NCBI GenBank assembly: GCA_021785265.1
Contig: JAJYFY010000001.1
Coordinates: 1-64,000 of the forward strand
Origin: Pseudomonadota bacterium
GTDB lineage: Bacteria > Pseudomonadota > Gammaproteobacteria > JAKAQQ01
DNA length: 64,000 nucleotides
Reading direction: 5' to 3'
Within the stretch, counting starts at the first letter, position 1. Each line of letters starts with the position of its first letter. Below, piece by piece: positions 8,550-17,857 of this stretch. The position numbers and the translations under genes were made by a program. The notes below the pieces were generated by a model that was given only the letters and a program-made list of their open reading frames with translations, was not told the origin of the DNA and did not search any database.

Positions 8550-11500
8550 TCAATGCCGGCCGCCCAGCACAAAACGACGGGCATTGTCGAACAGGACCAA
8601 CCACGGGGAGGTCTCTCCCCAATCGTCGGGGTGCCACGAGAGCTGGATCGTCCGGAACGACCGTTCGAAATGCGGCATGGCGATCAAGATCCGGCCATCC
8701 CCGTTCGTGAACGCGGTGGCCCCGCCAGGGGAACCATTCGGGTTCGCAGGATAGTCTTCGGTCGGCTCTCCCCGCCCGGACAGGTACTCGAGCGCAATTC
8801 CACCCCGGGCCCGCAGATGGTCGAGATTGCCGGGCGCAAACTCCGCTCGTCCCTCACCGTGGGACACGACGATCGGCCACTCCCCACCCGAGAGCCCACT
8901 GAGCCAGGGAGACGGTCCGGAACCCACCCGGACCATGGCGAGGCGGGCTTCGAACTGTTCGGAACGGTTCGGTCTGAACTCGGGCCAGTCTTCAGCACCC
9001 GGAATAAGATCGCGGAGTCCGGCCAGCATCTGGCAGCCATTGCAGATTCCGAGGGCCAGGGTACCGGGACGGGCGAAGAATGCCCGAAACCCCTGGCGCA
9101 GCCGAGGATCATTGCGGATGGCCTGCGCCCAACCCGCCCCGGCACCCAGAACATCTCCGTAGGAAAAGCCACCGCAGACCGCCACGACATCGTAGGATTC
9201 GAGCGTCTCATCGCCGGAGGCGAGATCACTCATGTGAACGTCTGAGGCCCGGAAGCCCGCCGCCATGAATGCAGCCGCCATCTCGAGCTGACCGTTCACG
9301 CCCTGCTCACGCAGAATGGCAACCCGGGGCCGGCCCGAGCGGGAGAGGCGAAACGCTTTTCGGACCGGTGCCGGTGAGGCCCACAGACGATAACGGCCCG
9401 GATCGCCCCGCGCGAGTTCCTCCTGGTCGGCCAACTCCGGCTCGTCCCGCAGTCGCTTGAGGGCATGGGTGGTTTCGGACCAGATTCGCCGCAGCTCGGA
9501 GCGGCTGGCATCAAAGAGGATCCGGGAACCTGTTTGGATATAGATCCGGTCCGCCGTGCCGGTTTTGGCCAGTTGATGGACTTGACCTGAAAATCCGCCC
9601 GCTTCCAAAAGCGCCTGGGCATCCCTGGCCCGTTCGGAATCCACCGCAAGGACCGCCCCCGGTCCCTCATCGAGCAGGAAGCGGTTGAGGGACTCGCCTT
9701 CGAGTGCGATCTCAAAGTCAAGCCCGGCCCGGCTCGCAAAAGCCATCTCGAGAGCCGCAACCCAGGCACCGCCATCCGACCGGTCATGGTAAGCGCGGAT
9801 CCATCCCCGTTCCCGGAGCGAATCGAGAAGCTTCCAGAACCGGAGGAGTACCTGTGGGTCCTCGAGATCCGGTGCCGCAGTTCCGAGCTGGCCCATCACC
9901 TGGGCCGCCGTGCTTCCGCCCAGTCGTCCTTTCCGGCGGCTCAACTCGACCAGGAGGAGAACGGGTGCCTTTTCGGGATCGAACACCGGGGTGAATGTCC
10001 GGCGGACATCGGCGAGTCGGCCAAAGGCCGACACCACCACGGTGACAGGTGCACGGATCTCGCTCTTCGGGTCTTCCCGCAGTCGGACCCGCATCGAAAG
10101 TGAATCCTTGCCCACGGGAATGGGGATCGAAAGGGCCTGGGCACACTCCGACAAGGCTTCCACGGCGGCGTAAAGCGCGCCCTCCTCGCGAGCCTCTCCC
10201 GCGGCAGCCATCCAGTTCGCCGAGAGCGCCACATCGTGGGTCCCTGAAACTGGCGCCGCCATGAGATTGGTGAGCGCTTCGGCCAAGGCCAGCCGGGCGG
10301 ATGCCCGGGGATCGATGAGCGCCACCGGGGCACGTTCGCCCAAGGCGAAGGCATCCCCTTCAAAGCCTTCGAAATCGCGGGCCACAACCGCGACGTCCGC
10401 CACGGGAACCTGAAAGGGACCGACCATCGGATCGCGCACCGAAAGACCGCCGACCGTCCGGTCGGCGATCGTGACCAGAAAACTTTTGTCAGCCACGGTC
10501 GGTGCCTTGAGCACCTCCCGAAGAAGGGCCTCGGTCGAAATCGTCCAAACCAGGCCATCCGAGGTCTTCTGGCCCAGGGGGGGCACCACAATCTTCCGCC
10601 GTCTCCGGCGGCTTCCCCGGAACAGCAAGGCGAGATCAAGATCGATCGGGATATCGGATCGGGTGCGGTCTCGCACGACCAGGCGGGGCCGTGCCGTCGT
10701 CTCCCCGATTGAGGCCCAGGGGCAGCGCTCGCGCGCCGCGATCCCCTCGAGCGTGGCAAGACCCTCCGGCCGCAGGGCGAGCACATAACGTTCCTGCGAT
10801 TCGTTGCACCAGAGTTCCAAAGGCGACAGGCTCGAATCTCCACGGGGAATGGATTGGAGATCAATCACCGCACCGACCCGGCCGGACCATACCAACTCCG
10901 GCACGGCATTAGCCAATCCGCCGGCACCCACGTCGTGGATCGCGACCACGGGGTTGTCGGGACCGAGTGCAACCAGCCGGTCGATCACCTCCTGGGTCCG
11001 TCGCTCCATCTCGGGGTTCCCCCGCTGCACCGACGCCCAGTCGAGACCATCCGCGACTCCCCCGGTTCGCGAGGACTGGGTGCCTCCCCCAAGACCGATG
11101 AGGAAGCCTGGACCCCCGAGCACGATGATCGCGAGCCCGGGCGCAAGTGGACGCTTGCGCCAGGCCTGTCCCCGCAAGGAACCGATTCCTCCGGCCAGCA
11201 TGACCGGCTTGGCATAACCATAAGTCACCCCGGAGGCAGAGTCCGGTTCGGCCACCGACTCGAAACTCCGGAAATAGCCGGCCAGATTGGGCCGGCCGAA
11301 CTCGTTGTTATAAGACGCTGCGCCAACCGGCCCATCGCGCATGATTTCAAGGGCACTGGCCATGCCCGGAACGTGGATCGGGGCCTTTTTTTCCCACGGA
11401 CGGGCGAGTCCTGGAATATGCAGGTCGGAGACCGAAAATCCACACAGTCCAGCCCGTGGTCGGGCTCCCCGGCCGGTTGCCGCCTCGTCGCGGATCTCCC

Positions 11501-12428
11501 CTCCGTTGCCGGTCGCTGCACCCGGGAAAGGCGCAATCGCCGTGGGATGGTTGTGGGTCTCGACCTTGATTACCCCATGGACCTGCTCCCGGTGCAGGCG
11601 GTAGACACGATCGGCAAAACCGGCACCGATCCGGTGGGTACTTCCTCCTTCGATCACGGCCGCGTTGTCGCGGTAGGCCAAGAGCACGGGGCCATGATGG
11701 CTCCGGTAGGTCTCGCCGATCGACTCAAAAAGTGTCCGCTCCAAGCGCGCTCCGTCCGCCTCGAGCGGTGAATTGAAGATGTGATGCCGACAATGTTCCG
11801 AGTGGATCTGTGCCCACATCATGAGTTCCGCATCCGTGGGATCCCGTCCCAGGCTCCGGTAGACGGCCAGAAGATGGGCCCGATCACGCCCGTCGAGTCC
11901 GAGACCGAGTTTCCGGTCAGCCTGCTCGAGAGCCCGGGATCCCTCCGCAAGCAGTGGAATCACATCCAGGATACGGGGAGCGGGGGACTCGAAAACCCGT
12001 CGGGCATCCGCGAGCGTGGGAAGCACGCTTTCGGTCAGGGGATCGACGATCTGACGGGCCAGAAGCTCCCGCTCCGTCGCAGAGAGGGGATCCCGGGTCC
12101 GGTAGATCACTCCCCGTTCGATCCGGCCGAAGCCAGTCAGTCCGGTCCGTTCCAGGATATCCGTGGCCTTGGAGGACCAGGGTGATACCGTTCCTAGGCG
12201 GGGCACGATCACGAGATCACGCGATGCATCGGGGAGAATCCCCGGAACGTTCTGTGCACCCCCCAAAAGCGAGCGCAAGCGCTCTTCGTAGATGCCCTCT
12301 GGACCCGCCTTCTCGACCAGGTAGAGAAAACGGGCATCTGTGAGCCGGGCTTCAATCGGGGCCCATCGTTCCTCGATCTTTCTCAGTCGGAAAGAGGAAA
12401 GAGCGGAACCTCCCAGATAAGTGCGCAA
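8550..12428 (-). CDS. purL: Phosphoribosylformylglycinamidine synthase PurL (large single-chain type)
   Basis: Fourth step of purine synthesis: FGAR + glutamine + ATP to FGAM. 1292 residues, close to the ~1295 of enterobacterial PurL. Order: N-terminal PurS-like domain (1-~150), linker, tandem AIRS-synthase-type ATP domains (~220-~1000) and C-terminal class I glutaminase with nucleophile C1129 in GICNGCQML and a HGEGRAEF His/Glu region. The start appears to be TTG at 12428-12426 with a weak GGAAG upstream; the conserved N-terminus begins within a few residues. A TATAAT element lies about 40 bases upstream. Confidence 0.97.
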   Translation of the reverse strand: MRTYLGGSALSSFRLRKIEERWAPIEARLTDARFLYLVEKAGPEGIYEERLRSLLGGAQNVPGILPDASRDLVIVPRLGTVSPWSSKATDILERTGLTGFGRIERGVIYRTRDPLSATERELLARQIVDPLTESVLPTLADARRVFESPAPRILDVIPLLAEGSRALEQADRKLGLGLDGRDRAHLLAVYRSLGRDPTDAELMMWAQIHSEHCRHHIFNSPLEADGARLERTLFESIGETYRSHHGPVLLAYRDNAAVIEGGSTHRIGAGFADRVYRLHREQVHGVIKVETHNHPTAIAPFPGAATGNGGEIRDEAATGRGARPRAGLCGFSVSDLHIPGLARPWEKKAPIHVPGMASALEIMRDGPVGAASYNNEFGRPNLAGYFRSFESVAEPDSASGVTYGYAKPVMLAGGIGSLRGQAWRKRPLAPGLAIIVLGGPGFLIGLGGGTQSSRTGGVADGLDWASVQRGNPEMERRTQEVIDRLVALGPDNPVVAIHDVGAGGLANAVPELVWSGRVGAVIDLQSIPRGDSSLSPLELWCNESQERYVLALRPEGLATLEGIAARERCPWASIGETTARPRLVVRDRTRSDIPIDLDLALLFRGSRRRRRKIVVPPLGQKTSDGLVWTISTEALLREVLKAPTVADKSFLVTIADRTVGGLSVRDPMVGPFQVPVADVAVVARDFEGFEGDAFALGERAPVALIDPRASARLALAEALTNLMAAPVSGTHDVALSANWMAAAGEAREEGALYAAVEALSECAQALSIPIPVGKDSLSMRVRLREDPKSEIRAPVTVVVSAFGRLADVRRTFTPVFDPEKAPVLLLVELSRRKGRLGGSTAAQVMGQLGTAAPDLEDPQVLLRFWKLLDSLRERGWIRAYHDRSDGGAWVAALEMAFASRAGLDFEIALEGESLNRFLLDEGPGAVLAVDSERARDAQALLEAGGFSGQVHQLAKTGTADRIYIQTGSRILFDASRSELRRIWSETTHALKRLRDEPELADQEELARGDPGRYRLWASPAPVRKAFRLSRSGRPRVAILREQGVNGQLEMAAAFMAAGFRASDVHMSDLASGDETLESYDVVAVCGGFSYGDVLGAGAGWAQAIRNDPRLRQGFRAFFARPGTLALGICNGCQMLAGLRDLIPGAEDWPEFRPNRSEQFEARLAMVRVGSGPSPWLSGLSGGEWPIVVSHGEGRAEFAPGNLDHLRARGGIALEYLSGRGEPTEDYPANPNGSPGGATAFTNGDGRILIAMPHFERSFRTIQLSWHPDDWGETSPWLVLFDNARRFVLGGRH

Positions 12429-12466
12429 CGGACTTCCGAGGGTTGGCCCAAACGGCGATCCCAGAA

Positions 12467-12472
12467 ATTATA
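12467..12472 (-). promoter_or_regulatory. Candidate -10 element for purL
   Basis: A perfect TATAAT on the minus strand, with predicted transcription start near 12460 and a leader of about 30 bases before the TTG. No good -35 hexamer sits 17 bases upstream. The rest of 12473-12698 has no convincing coding frame. Confidence 0.4.
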
Positions 12473-12698
12473 GCGCGGCCCCCAACCTGCGGTTCCCACC
12501 TCCCTGCTCCACGCGGGGGATCCGGTCCCCCGGTTCCTCTATCGATTCCTCGTGAGCTGCAACGCCTCACTATCGATGACACCCAGCCCGCCATGAACCA
12601 GCCCCCCCGTGATCCGGATCCGTCTCAGGAAACCGGCTGCGGGGTCCAGTTTTTCGCGGACCAATCAGGGCGGGCTCCGGTCAGGCCTTCTGCCGAAT

Positions 12699-13418
12699 TT
12701 ACTCGCTGGGTTTCGACCGGAGGTTCACTTTCGCCTTAGGCTTCTTACGGAAGGAGATCAGCTTGACCAGTCGACCCCGGTTCATGAACCACTCCGACTC
12801 CGGATGCCCGTGCTTCATCACCTCGAATTCATATCGCCCACCTGCCGGCGGCAATTTCGCCAAGAGACGCCGTAACCGGTTTGGATCCACCAGATGCATC
12901 TGGTCCGTCTCGAACTCCTGAAACTCCAGCGGACCCCGGATCGTTGGCGGCACACCAGGCTGTCCATTGATGTTCATGAAGAAATGCCTTTCCTGGAACT
13001 GGAAATGCTCGTTGTTGGTCTGACAGAACAGTACCGCCCGGTCCTGGATATGGGAACCCACCGGGTAGTGAAACTGACAGACGATCTGGTTCCCATCCCG
13101 GGGCGAGGTCGACCAGGTCCGCTGGAGCGCGGCCTTGATGATCTCGAACACGACCGGCTGCGGAATCTGGATCCGGTGCCCCACGACCAGAATGCGGTGA
13201 AGCTTGGTCGTCCGCCACTGCGGGAACTCCGTAACCCCGGATGACCGTCCCGGCTTACGGGATACCGATCGCTGTCCCACCGGCGGAGAGACCATCGCCC
13301 GACCCCACACCCCCACCGACCATCCCGTCGCCATCACGCACAATACGACCCCGAGGACTCCGCCCCGGACCTTCCATCCCTTCCCGATCCCAAATCCGAC
13401 TTGCCTCAAACCCTTCAT
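12699..13418 (-). CDS. Unknown secreted or membrane-anchored protein
   Basis: 239 residues; family not recognised. The ATG at 13418 has an excellent ribosome site (GGAGGAGAAGG). Residues 1-17 are basic and ~18-41 hydrophobic (GVLGVVLCVMATGWSVGVWG), giving a signal peptide or N-terminal anchor, followed by a low-complexity basic stretch. The mature part (~65-225) looks globular, mixed alpha/beta, with two Cys (VCQFHYPVGSH, LFCQTNNEHF) that could form an exported disulfide, and ends in a Lys/Arg-rich tail. It lies downstream of another small secreted gene in the same direction. No function is assigned. Confidence 0.7.
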   Translation of the reverse strand: MKGLRQVGFGIGKGWKVRGGVLGVVLCVMATGWSVGVWGRAMVSPPVGQRSVSRKPGRSSGVTEFPQWRTTKLHRILVVGHRIQIPQPVVFEIIKAALQRTWSTSPRDGNQIVCQFHYPVGSHIQDRAVLFCQTNNEHFQFQERHFFMNINGQPGVPPTIRGPLEFQEFETDQMHLVDPNRLRRLLAKLPPAGGRYEFEVMKHGHPESEWFMNRGRLVKLISFRKKPKAKVNLRSKPSE

Positions 13419-13632
13419 GGCCTTCTCCTCCAGACTCCCCAGTCTGCTCGATTCGGACTACGTAACAGTACCATCATTTCCCGCCGACGGCGGTCATGAC
13501 GGAGGACCCGTACACCCCCTTCCCCAAGAAAACCTCCGGGTAAAGGACATACGGGTCGACCGGGAATTACTTCATCCTAGCTACTCGCGGTAGCAGACCA
13601 TAACATTTATGGGCGCACAAATACAGGCACCG

Positions 13633-14148
13633 TTATTGTCCATGGATCGTGCAGGAATCCTTGCTACTACAGACGACAACGACATCCAGTAAGACTCCCC
13701 CTGCCCCAAAAACACCGATAATCTCACCCCAAGGTCCTGAAGCAGGAACCCCAGTGGAGCACGGGCATTGGGCTCCTCCACCAGCCATGGGTTGCACGCT
13801 GTTGGGCGCATGAAAGGGGCTCGACATGGAAAACCCCAATGTCGGACTGTACCCATCCGGCGTCACAGTCACGACATCCAAAAGCTCGCCTGTGGAACTA
13901 TTGATCTGAAAAATCCTCTCGCCTTCAACCATCCACTCATATACCGCAAACCTTGGATCCCGGCTGACATTCCGTGCTTGTGGGGCTGACGACCCGAAAC
14001 CGGGTAGCACCCCGGGAAATAAGAAGCCCTTAGGCGGCTGGGCGAAACTCACGGTTATTGATGACAAGCAAAGCAGCACGAGGACAATCCAACTGCCCGG
14101 CTTTTCCATCAAGCAAAGATAGCGATTATGGTGTCTCTTGCTTTTCAT
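13633..14148 (-). CDS. Unknown small secreted Cys-containing protein
   Basis: 171 residues from the ATG at 14148, chosen because AAGGAG sits eight bases upstream; a longer frame to 14271 lacks a ribosome site. Residues ~14-37 form a signal peptide (SWIVLVLLCLSSITVSFAQ). The mature part has a short domain (YEWMVEGERIFQINSSTGEL) that looks like a strand-turn-strand unit, then a Gly/Pro-rich Cys region (CPCSTG, CSSKDSC). The gene and flanks are visibly AT-richer than neighbours, suggesting acquired DNA. Not recognised as a known family. Confidence 0.65.
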   Translation of the reverse strand: MKSKRHHNRYLCLMEKPGSWIVLVLLCLSSITVSFAQPPKGFLFPGVLPGFGSSAPQARNVSRDPRFAVYEWMVEGERIFQINSSTGELLDVVTVTPDGYSPTLGFSMSSPFHAPNSVQPMAGGGAQCPCSTGVPASGPWGEIIGVFGAGGVLLDVVVVCSSKDSCTIHGQ

Positions 14149-14473
14149 CGAACGATCTCCTTCGCGTTTCCCACGATCCACGATCCTCAATCCATCGGAC
14201 TGAACTACCCGGCTCTCGTTCAAGACTACCCCCCCCGAGAGACTTGTCAAGCAAGTCGGTGGTATGCGCACGCCCTTGAGGAACCTATCTCTCAGATCCT
14301 CATAGCAACCTCACAGGCCTGGAACTCCTGGCAAGTCGACGCCTATCCGGTTTGACCGGCCGACCTTGTAGCAATGTCGGCATCCACGCGCCCTCTCAAT
14401 TCAGAACCCATAGGTCCGGCTCCTGGTTGCGACACATCGTGCGCTATAGTGCCACCCCCAAGAGACGGCATTC
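14149..14473. other. 325-bp region without a convincing gene
   Basis: Between the small secreted gene and the DUF1820 gene. AT-richer than average, with no frame supported by a ribosome site and no hairpin followed by a T-run in the sense direction. It presumably holds the promoter of the secreted gene, but no clear -35/-10 pair was found. Confidence 0.5.
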
Positions 14474-14827
14474 TTATTTTTTGGGTTCCCGTCCGGCCGG
14501 GTAGACGAACGGCAGGGGAGTCACGTTACTGCCCTCGGAGGGGATGATGCGGGCCGTGCCTTCCTCCGAGACTTCATCGATACGGAAGATCGCATGCAGG
14601 GGAATCAGGGCCCGACGCACGCCCGAGAACTCGTCCCGCAGCCGTTCCTCGCCGGGATCGATGACCCGCTCGGTCTTCTGGCCGAAGACGAAGTCTTCGA
14701 GACTGACAAAGCCCCACAAACCCTGGTCGCTGACCTGCCGCACGAAGACCTCGTAGATCTTTCCCTGGTGGAGGAACGAGACCCGGTAGAGGGAACGGGG
14801 AACCGTGGGTTTCATGGATCGGCCCAT
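14474..14827 (-). CDS. DUF1820 family protein
   Basis: 117 residues, close to the ~110 of this gammaproteobacterial family of unknown function. Signature pieces are LYRVSFLHQGKIYEVFVR, GFVSLEDFVFG, DPGEERLRDEFSGV and a near-C-terminal FRIDEVSEEGTARI. Small cytoplasmic beta-rich protein with no signal peptide. The start may be M1 or M5 (MKPTVPR at 14815); neither has a strong ribosome site. It follows the thioredoxin-like gene by 33 bases and may share its transcript. Confidence 0.8.
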   Translation of the reverse strand: MGRSMKPTVPRSLYRVSFLHQGKIYEVFVRQVSDQGLWGFVSLEDFVFGQKTERVIDPGEERLRDEFSGVRRALIPLHAIFRIDEVSEEGTARIIPSEGSNVTPLPFVYPAGREPKK

Positions 14828-14860
14828 CAGACCCGTGTGGTCGGAACCGGATTCACGGGC

Positions 14861-15424
14861 TCAGTCCTCTGTCCGCCACTTGATGCTGCAACCGATCGCC
14901 GGATGCTGGCGGGTGGGCGGCGGTGCCCCCTGGAGCAGCGACTCGATCGCCCCCATAAGATCTTCACCCGTGACCGGCTTGCCGTTGCCGGGGGTCGAAC
15001 CATCAAATCGGCCCCGGTAGTAAAGGTGCCGGTCCCCATCAAACAGGTAGAACTCGGGCGTGCAGGCCGCCTGGAGCGCCCGGGCAAAAGCCTGGGTCTC
15101 GTCATAAAGGTAAGGAAACCCGAAACCCAGTTCCTGGGCCACAGCAGCCAGCCGCGGTGGGGCATCTTCGGGATAGGCCTCAGGATCATTGGCGCTCACG
15201 GCCAAGGAGACGATGCCCCGGGTCGCATACCGCTCCGCAAAGGGTGCGAGCGCAGAACGGAGATGGACGACATAGGGGCAGTGGTTACAAATCACCATGA
15301 CGAGGAGCCCCCCTGCCTCTGGCAGGTCAGCACTCGTGTAATCCACTCCCCGTGTAGGATCCTGGAGCCGGAAGAGCGGCAAGGGAGTTCCGATCGCAAG
15401 AGGTTCCGACTGGGTGGTAGGCAT
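14861..15424 (-). CDS. Thioredoxin-fold (AhpC/TSA-like) redox protein
   Basis: 187 residues with a peroxiredoxin/thioredoxin fold. The redox motif is CNHCPYV (residues ~46-52) after the LLVMVICNHC strand, as in the small thioredoxin-family proteins annotated AhpC/TSA-like. A cis-Pro loop is seen in ACTPEFYLFDGD. No signal peptide, so cytoplasmic. Partner and substrate are not evident. Same direction as aspS, 62 bases downstream of its stop. Confidence 0.82.
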   Translation of the reverse strand: MPTTQSEPLAIGTPLPLFRLQDPTRGVDYTSADLPEAGGLLVMVICNHCPYVVHLRSALAPFAERYATRGIVSLAVSANDPEAYPEDAPPRLAAVAQELGFGFPYLYDETQAFARALQAACTPEFYLFDGDRHLYYRGRFDGSTPGNGKPVTGEDLMGAIESLLQGAPPPTRQHPAIGCSIKWRTED

Positions 15425-15486
15425 CGGGGGATTCGGGGTCAGGAGGTTCGGGTCAAGCTCATTTTACCCGAGATCCGCCCCTCCCT

Positions 15487-17262
15487 TTACGATCGGACCG
15501 GCTTCCGCAGGGTGATGCCCAGTTCGCGGAGCTGGAGCTCGGTCACGGTGCCGGGCGCCCCGGTCAAGGGATCACTTGCCGACTGCGTCTTGGGGAAGGC
15601 GATCACTTCCCGGATGTTGGCGGCTCCGGTCATGAGCATGACGAGGCGATCCAGGCCAAAGGCCATGCCGCCATGCGGCGGGGCTCCCCACCCCAACGCG
15701 TCGAGCAGGAACCCGAATTTCTCCTGCATCTCCTCACGACTCATCCCGAGGAGTTCCAAGACCTGCCGCTGGAGTTCCGGCTCATGGATCCGGATCGACC
15801 CACCCCCGACCTCGTAACCGTTGAGCACCAGATCATAGGCTCGGGACAACACAGTGCCGGGATCGGTGGCCAGCCGGGGGCGATCGGCGTCGCGGGGAGC
15901 CGTGAAGGGATGGTGGAGAGCCTGCCAGCGCTTTTCCACAGGGTCCCACTCAAACATTGGAAAGTCAGTCACCCAGAGAACTTCATAGCCCTGACGGAGG
16001 AGACCCAGATCCTGGCCGAGCCGGATCCTCAGATGGGACAAGGTCTCATTGACCGTGGCTTGGTCACCGGCACCGAAAAATAGGAGGTCGCCGGGCCGGA
16101 TGCCCGTCCGGGCCTTCAGCCCGTCAATGAAATCGGGACTCAGGAATTTCACGATCGGGGAACTCAACCCGGCTGCGCCGGATTCGGGATCCACGACCCG
16201 GATCCAGGCGAGACCGGAGGCGCCCCGGGTTTTCACGAACTCGGTCAGCTGGTCGATCTGGCTGCGGGTGACCCGTTCTCCCTCCGGCAGACGCAGGACC
16301 GCCACCCGACCACCCGGAGCCCGGGCCGGCTCGCGGAACACCCGGAAGTCCAGATCGCGCGCCAGATCCGAGAGTTCGGTCAGTTCCAGCGGATTGCGCA
16401 AGTCCGGCTTGTCGGAACCGTAACGTCCAAGTGCTTCGGCATAGGTCAGGTGGGGAAAGGGATCCGGGAGTTCCACGTCGAGCACCACCCGGAACAGATG
16501 CCGGACCATCGCTTCCATGAGATTACGGATGGCAGTCTCATCGAGGAAAGAGGTTTCGATGTCGAGCTGGGTAAACTCGGGCTGGCGGTCCGCCCGAAGA
16601 TCCTCGTCCCGAAAGCACCGGACAATCTGGTAGTACCGGTCCAGCCCCCCAATCATGAGGATCTGCTTGAACAGCTGAGGCGACTGGGGCAGAGCAAAAA
16701 AGTGGCCCGGCTGGGTCCGGCTGGGCACCAGATAATCTCGGGCCCCCTCCGGCGTCGCGCGGGTGAGAACCGGGGTCTCAACCTCGAGGAAACCCGCCGA
16801 ATCCAACCAATTCCGGAGTTCCCGGGCAATCCGTGCCCGCATCCGCAGGCGGCCCTGCAACTCCGGCCGGCGCAGGTCGAGGTACCGGTAACGGAGACGG
16901 ATCTCCTCGCTCGTGTCGGTTTCATCCAGGGAGAAAGGCAGGGGTTCGGCCGGGTTCAGGATTAGAAGCTCCTGCACCCGGATCTCGATTCCACCCGTGG
17001 TGAGTTCCGGGTTTTCGGTTCCTGGGGGACGGGCGGCGACTTTTCCCCTGACCCGGATGACGTATTCCGCGCGGAGTCGCTCGGCATTCGCGAAGAGAGC
17101 CGGATCCTCGGGTGAAAAAACCAGCTGGACCAGGCCCGTCGCATCCCGGAGATCTACGAAAAGGACACCGCCATGGTCACGCCGGTGGTGAACCCATCCG
17201 GCCAGCCAGATTTCATGGCCGGAAGCCGTCTCCGGGATCAGGCCGCAGGAATGGTCGCGCAT
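15487..17262 (-). CDS. aspS: Aspartyl-tRNA synthetase, predicted non-discriminating (Asp/Asn)
   Basis: 591 residues from ATG at 17262, matching bacterial AspRS (~590); the upstream in-frame extension is not homologous. Contains the N-terminal OB anticodon domain, class II motifs (motif 2 FRDEDLRADRQPEFTQLD; motif 3 GMAFGLDRLVMLM) and the bacterial GAD insertion. The anticodon-binding loop reads RRDHGG with His at residue 30. Established work on Pseudomonas AspRS ties His here (instead of Leu) to non-discriminating enzymes that also charge tRNA-Asn. This predicts reliance on GatCAB, not present in the window. Follows the fmdB-type gene in the same direction. Confidence 0.96.
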   Translation of the reverse strand: MRDHSCGLIPETASGHEIWLAGWVHHRRDHGGVLFVDLRDATGLVQLVFSPEDPALFANAERLRAEYVIRVRGKVAARPPGTENPELTTGGIEIRVQELLILNPAEPLPFSLDETDTSEEIRLRYRYLDLRRPELQGRLRMRARIARELRNWLDSAGFLEVETPVLTRATPEGARDYLVPSRTQPGHFFALPQSPQLFKQILMIGGLDRYYQIVRCFRDEDLRADRQPEFTQLDIETSFLDETAIRNLMEAMVRHLFRVVLDVELPDPFPHLTYAEALGRYGSDKPDLRNPLELTELSDLARDLDFRVFREPARAPGGRVAVLRLPEGERVTRSQIDQLTEFVKTRGASGLAWIRVVDPESGAAGLSSPIVKFLSPDFIDGLKARTGIRPGDLLFFGAGDQATVNETLSHLRIRLGQDLGLLRQGYEVLWVTDFPMFEWDPVEKRWQALHHPFTAPRDADRPRLATDPGTVLSRAYDLVLNGYEVGGGSIRIHEPELQRQVLELLGMSREEMQEKFGFLLDALGWGAPPHGGMAFGLDRLVMLMTGAANIREVIAFPKTQSASDPLTGAPGTVTELQLRELGITLRKPVRS

Positions 17263-17378
17263 GGGAAAACCGGGGAACCCTGGTGTTTGCAGGGCGATTT
17301 TAGCTGTTGGGGCGCCTTCACTCAACCCTGGCCGCAGCGCCTTGAGCCGGCCGGGGCACGACCACACATTCCCCAGGC

Positions 17379-17756
17379 TCAGGAATGTGGGGTCCGCGGG
17401 ACCGGCGGGGTTGCGGAAGTGGAAGTGGTTGAGGAGTTGACCGGTGCGCTCGCTGCGGCCGGTACCGGATCCTTCTTGGCCGGCACGGCCCCCTCTCCCG
17501 CTGCGGGAGCTGGCGTCGGGGTGGCATCCGGGGCTTTTCCGCCCTCCGGGGCGTCATACACATTGCGCTGGTCACCGGATTTGAAGTCCGTCTCGTACCA
17601 GCCTTTCCCCTTTAGCCGGAAGACCGTGGCCGACATGAGCCGCTTGAGCGCCGGCCGATGGCAATGGGGACATTCCTCGAGGGGCGGGTCGCTCACCTTC
17701 TGAAGCGACTCAGTCGTCCGCCCACAATCTTCACATCGATACTCATAAATCGGCAT
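17379..17756 (-). CDS. FmdB-family zinc-ribbon protein
   Basis: 125 residues. N-terminal zinc ribbon with two CxxC pairs (YEYRCEDCGRTTE and EECPHCHRPAL), exactly the FmdB/putative regulatory protein pattern starting MPIYEY. The C-terminal ~60 residues are low-complexity Ala/Pro/Thr and probably disordered. FmdB-type genes commonly lie just upstream of aspS in gammaproteobacteria, as here. Molecular role unknown; a small nucleic-acid or protein binder is a guess. Confidence 0.85.
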   Translation of the reverse strand: MPIYEYRCEDCGRTTESLQKVSDPPLEECPHCHRPALKRLMSATVFRLKGKGWYETDFKSGDQRNVYDAPEGGKAPDATPTPAPAAGEGAVPAKKDPVPAAASAPVNSSTTSTSATPPVPRTPHS

Positions 17757-17857
17757 GGCAGATCATCCCCCAGGCGACCCGGTTCCGCCGGCACACCCCT
17801 CCCGGCCCACCTCCAAGATGGGGATCCGGATCGTCTCAATCAAGTCATGGCCGACTC

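Noticed and set aside
13581-13856. Alternative frame with a Cys-rich end (CICAPINVMVCYRE) overlapping the 3' end of the small secreted gene, suggesting a frameshifted longer protein
   Set aside because: The annotated frame already ends in a plausible Cys-containing tail, and nothing but Cys content supports a frameshift; sequencing of relatives would be needed.
14436-14462. TGGCAC on the minus strand resembling a sigma-54 promoter
   Set aside because: The required GC at -12 is not at the correct spacing from the GG at -24.
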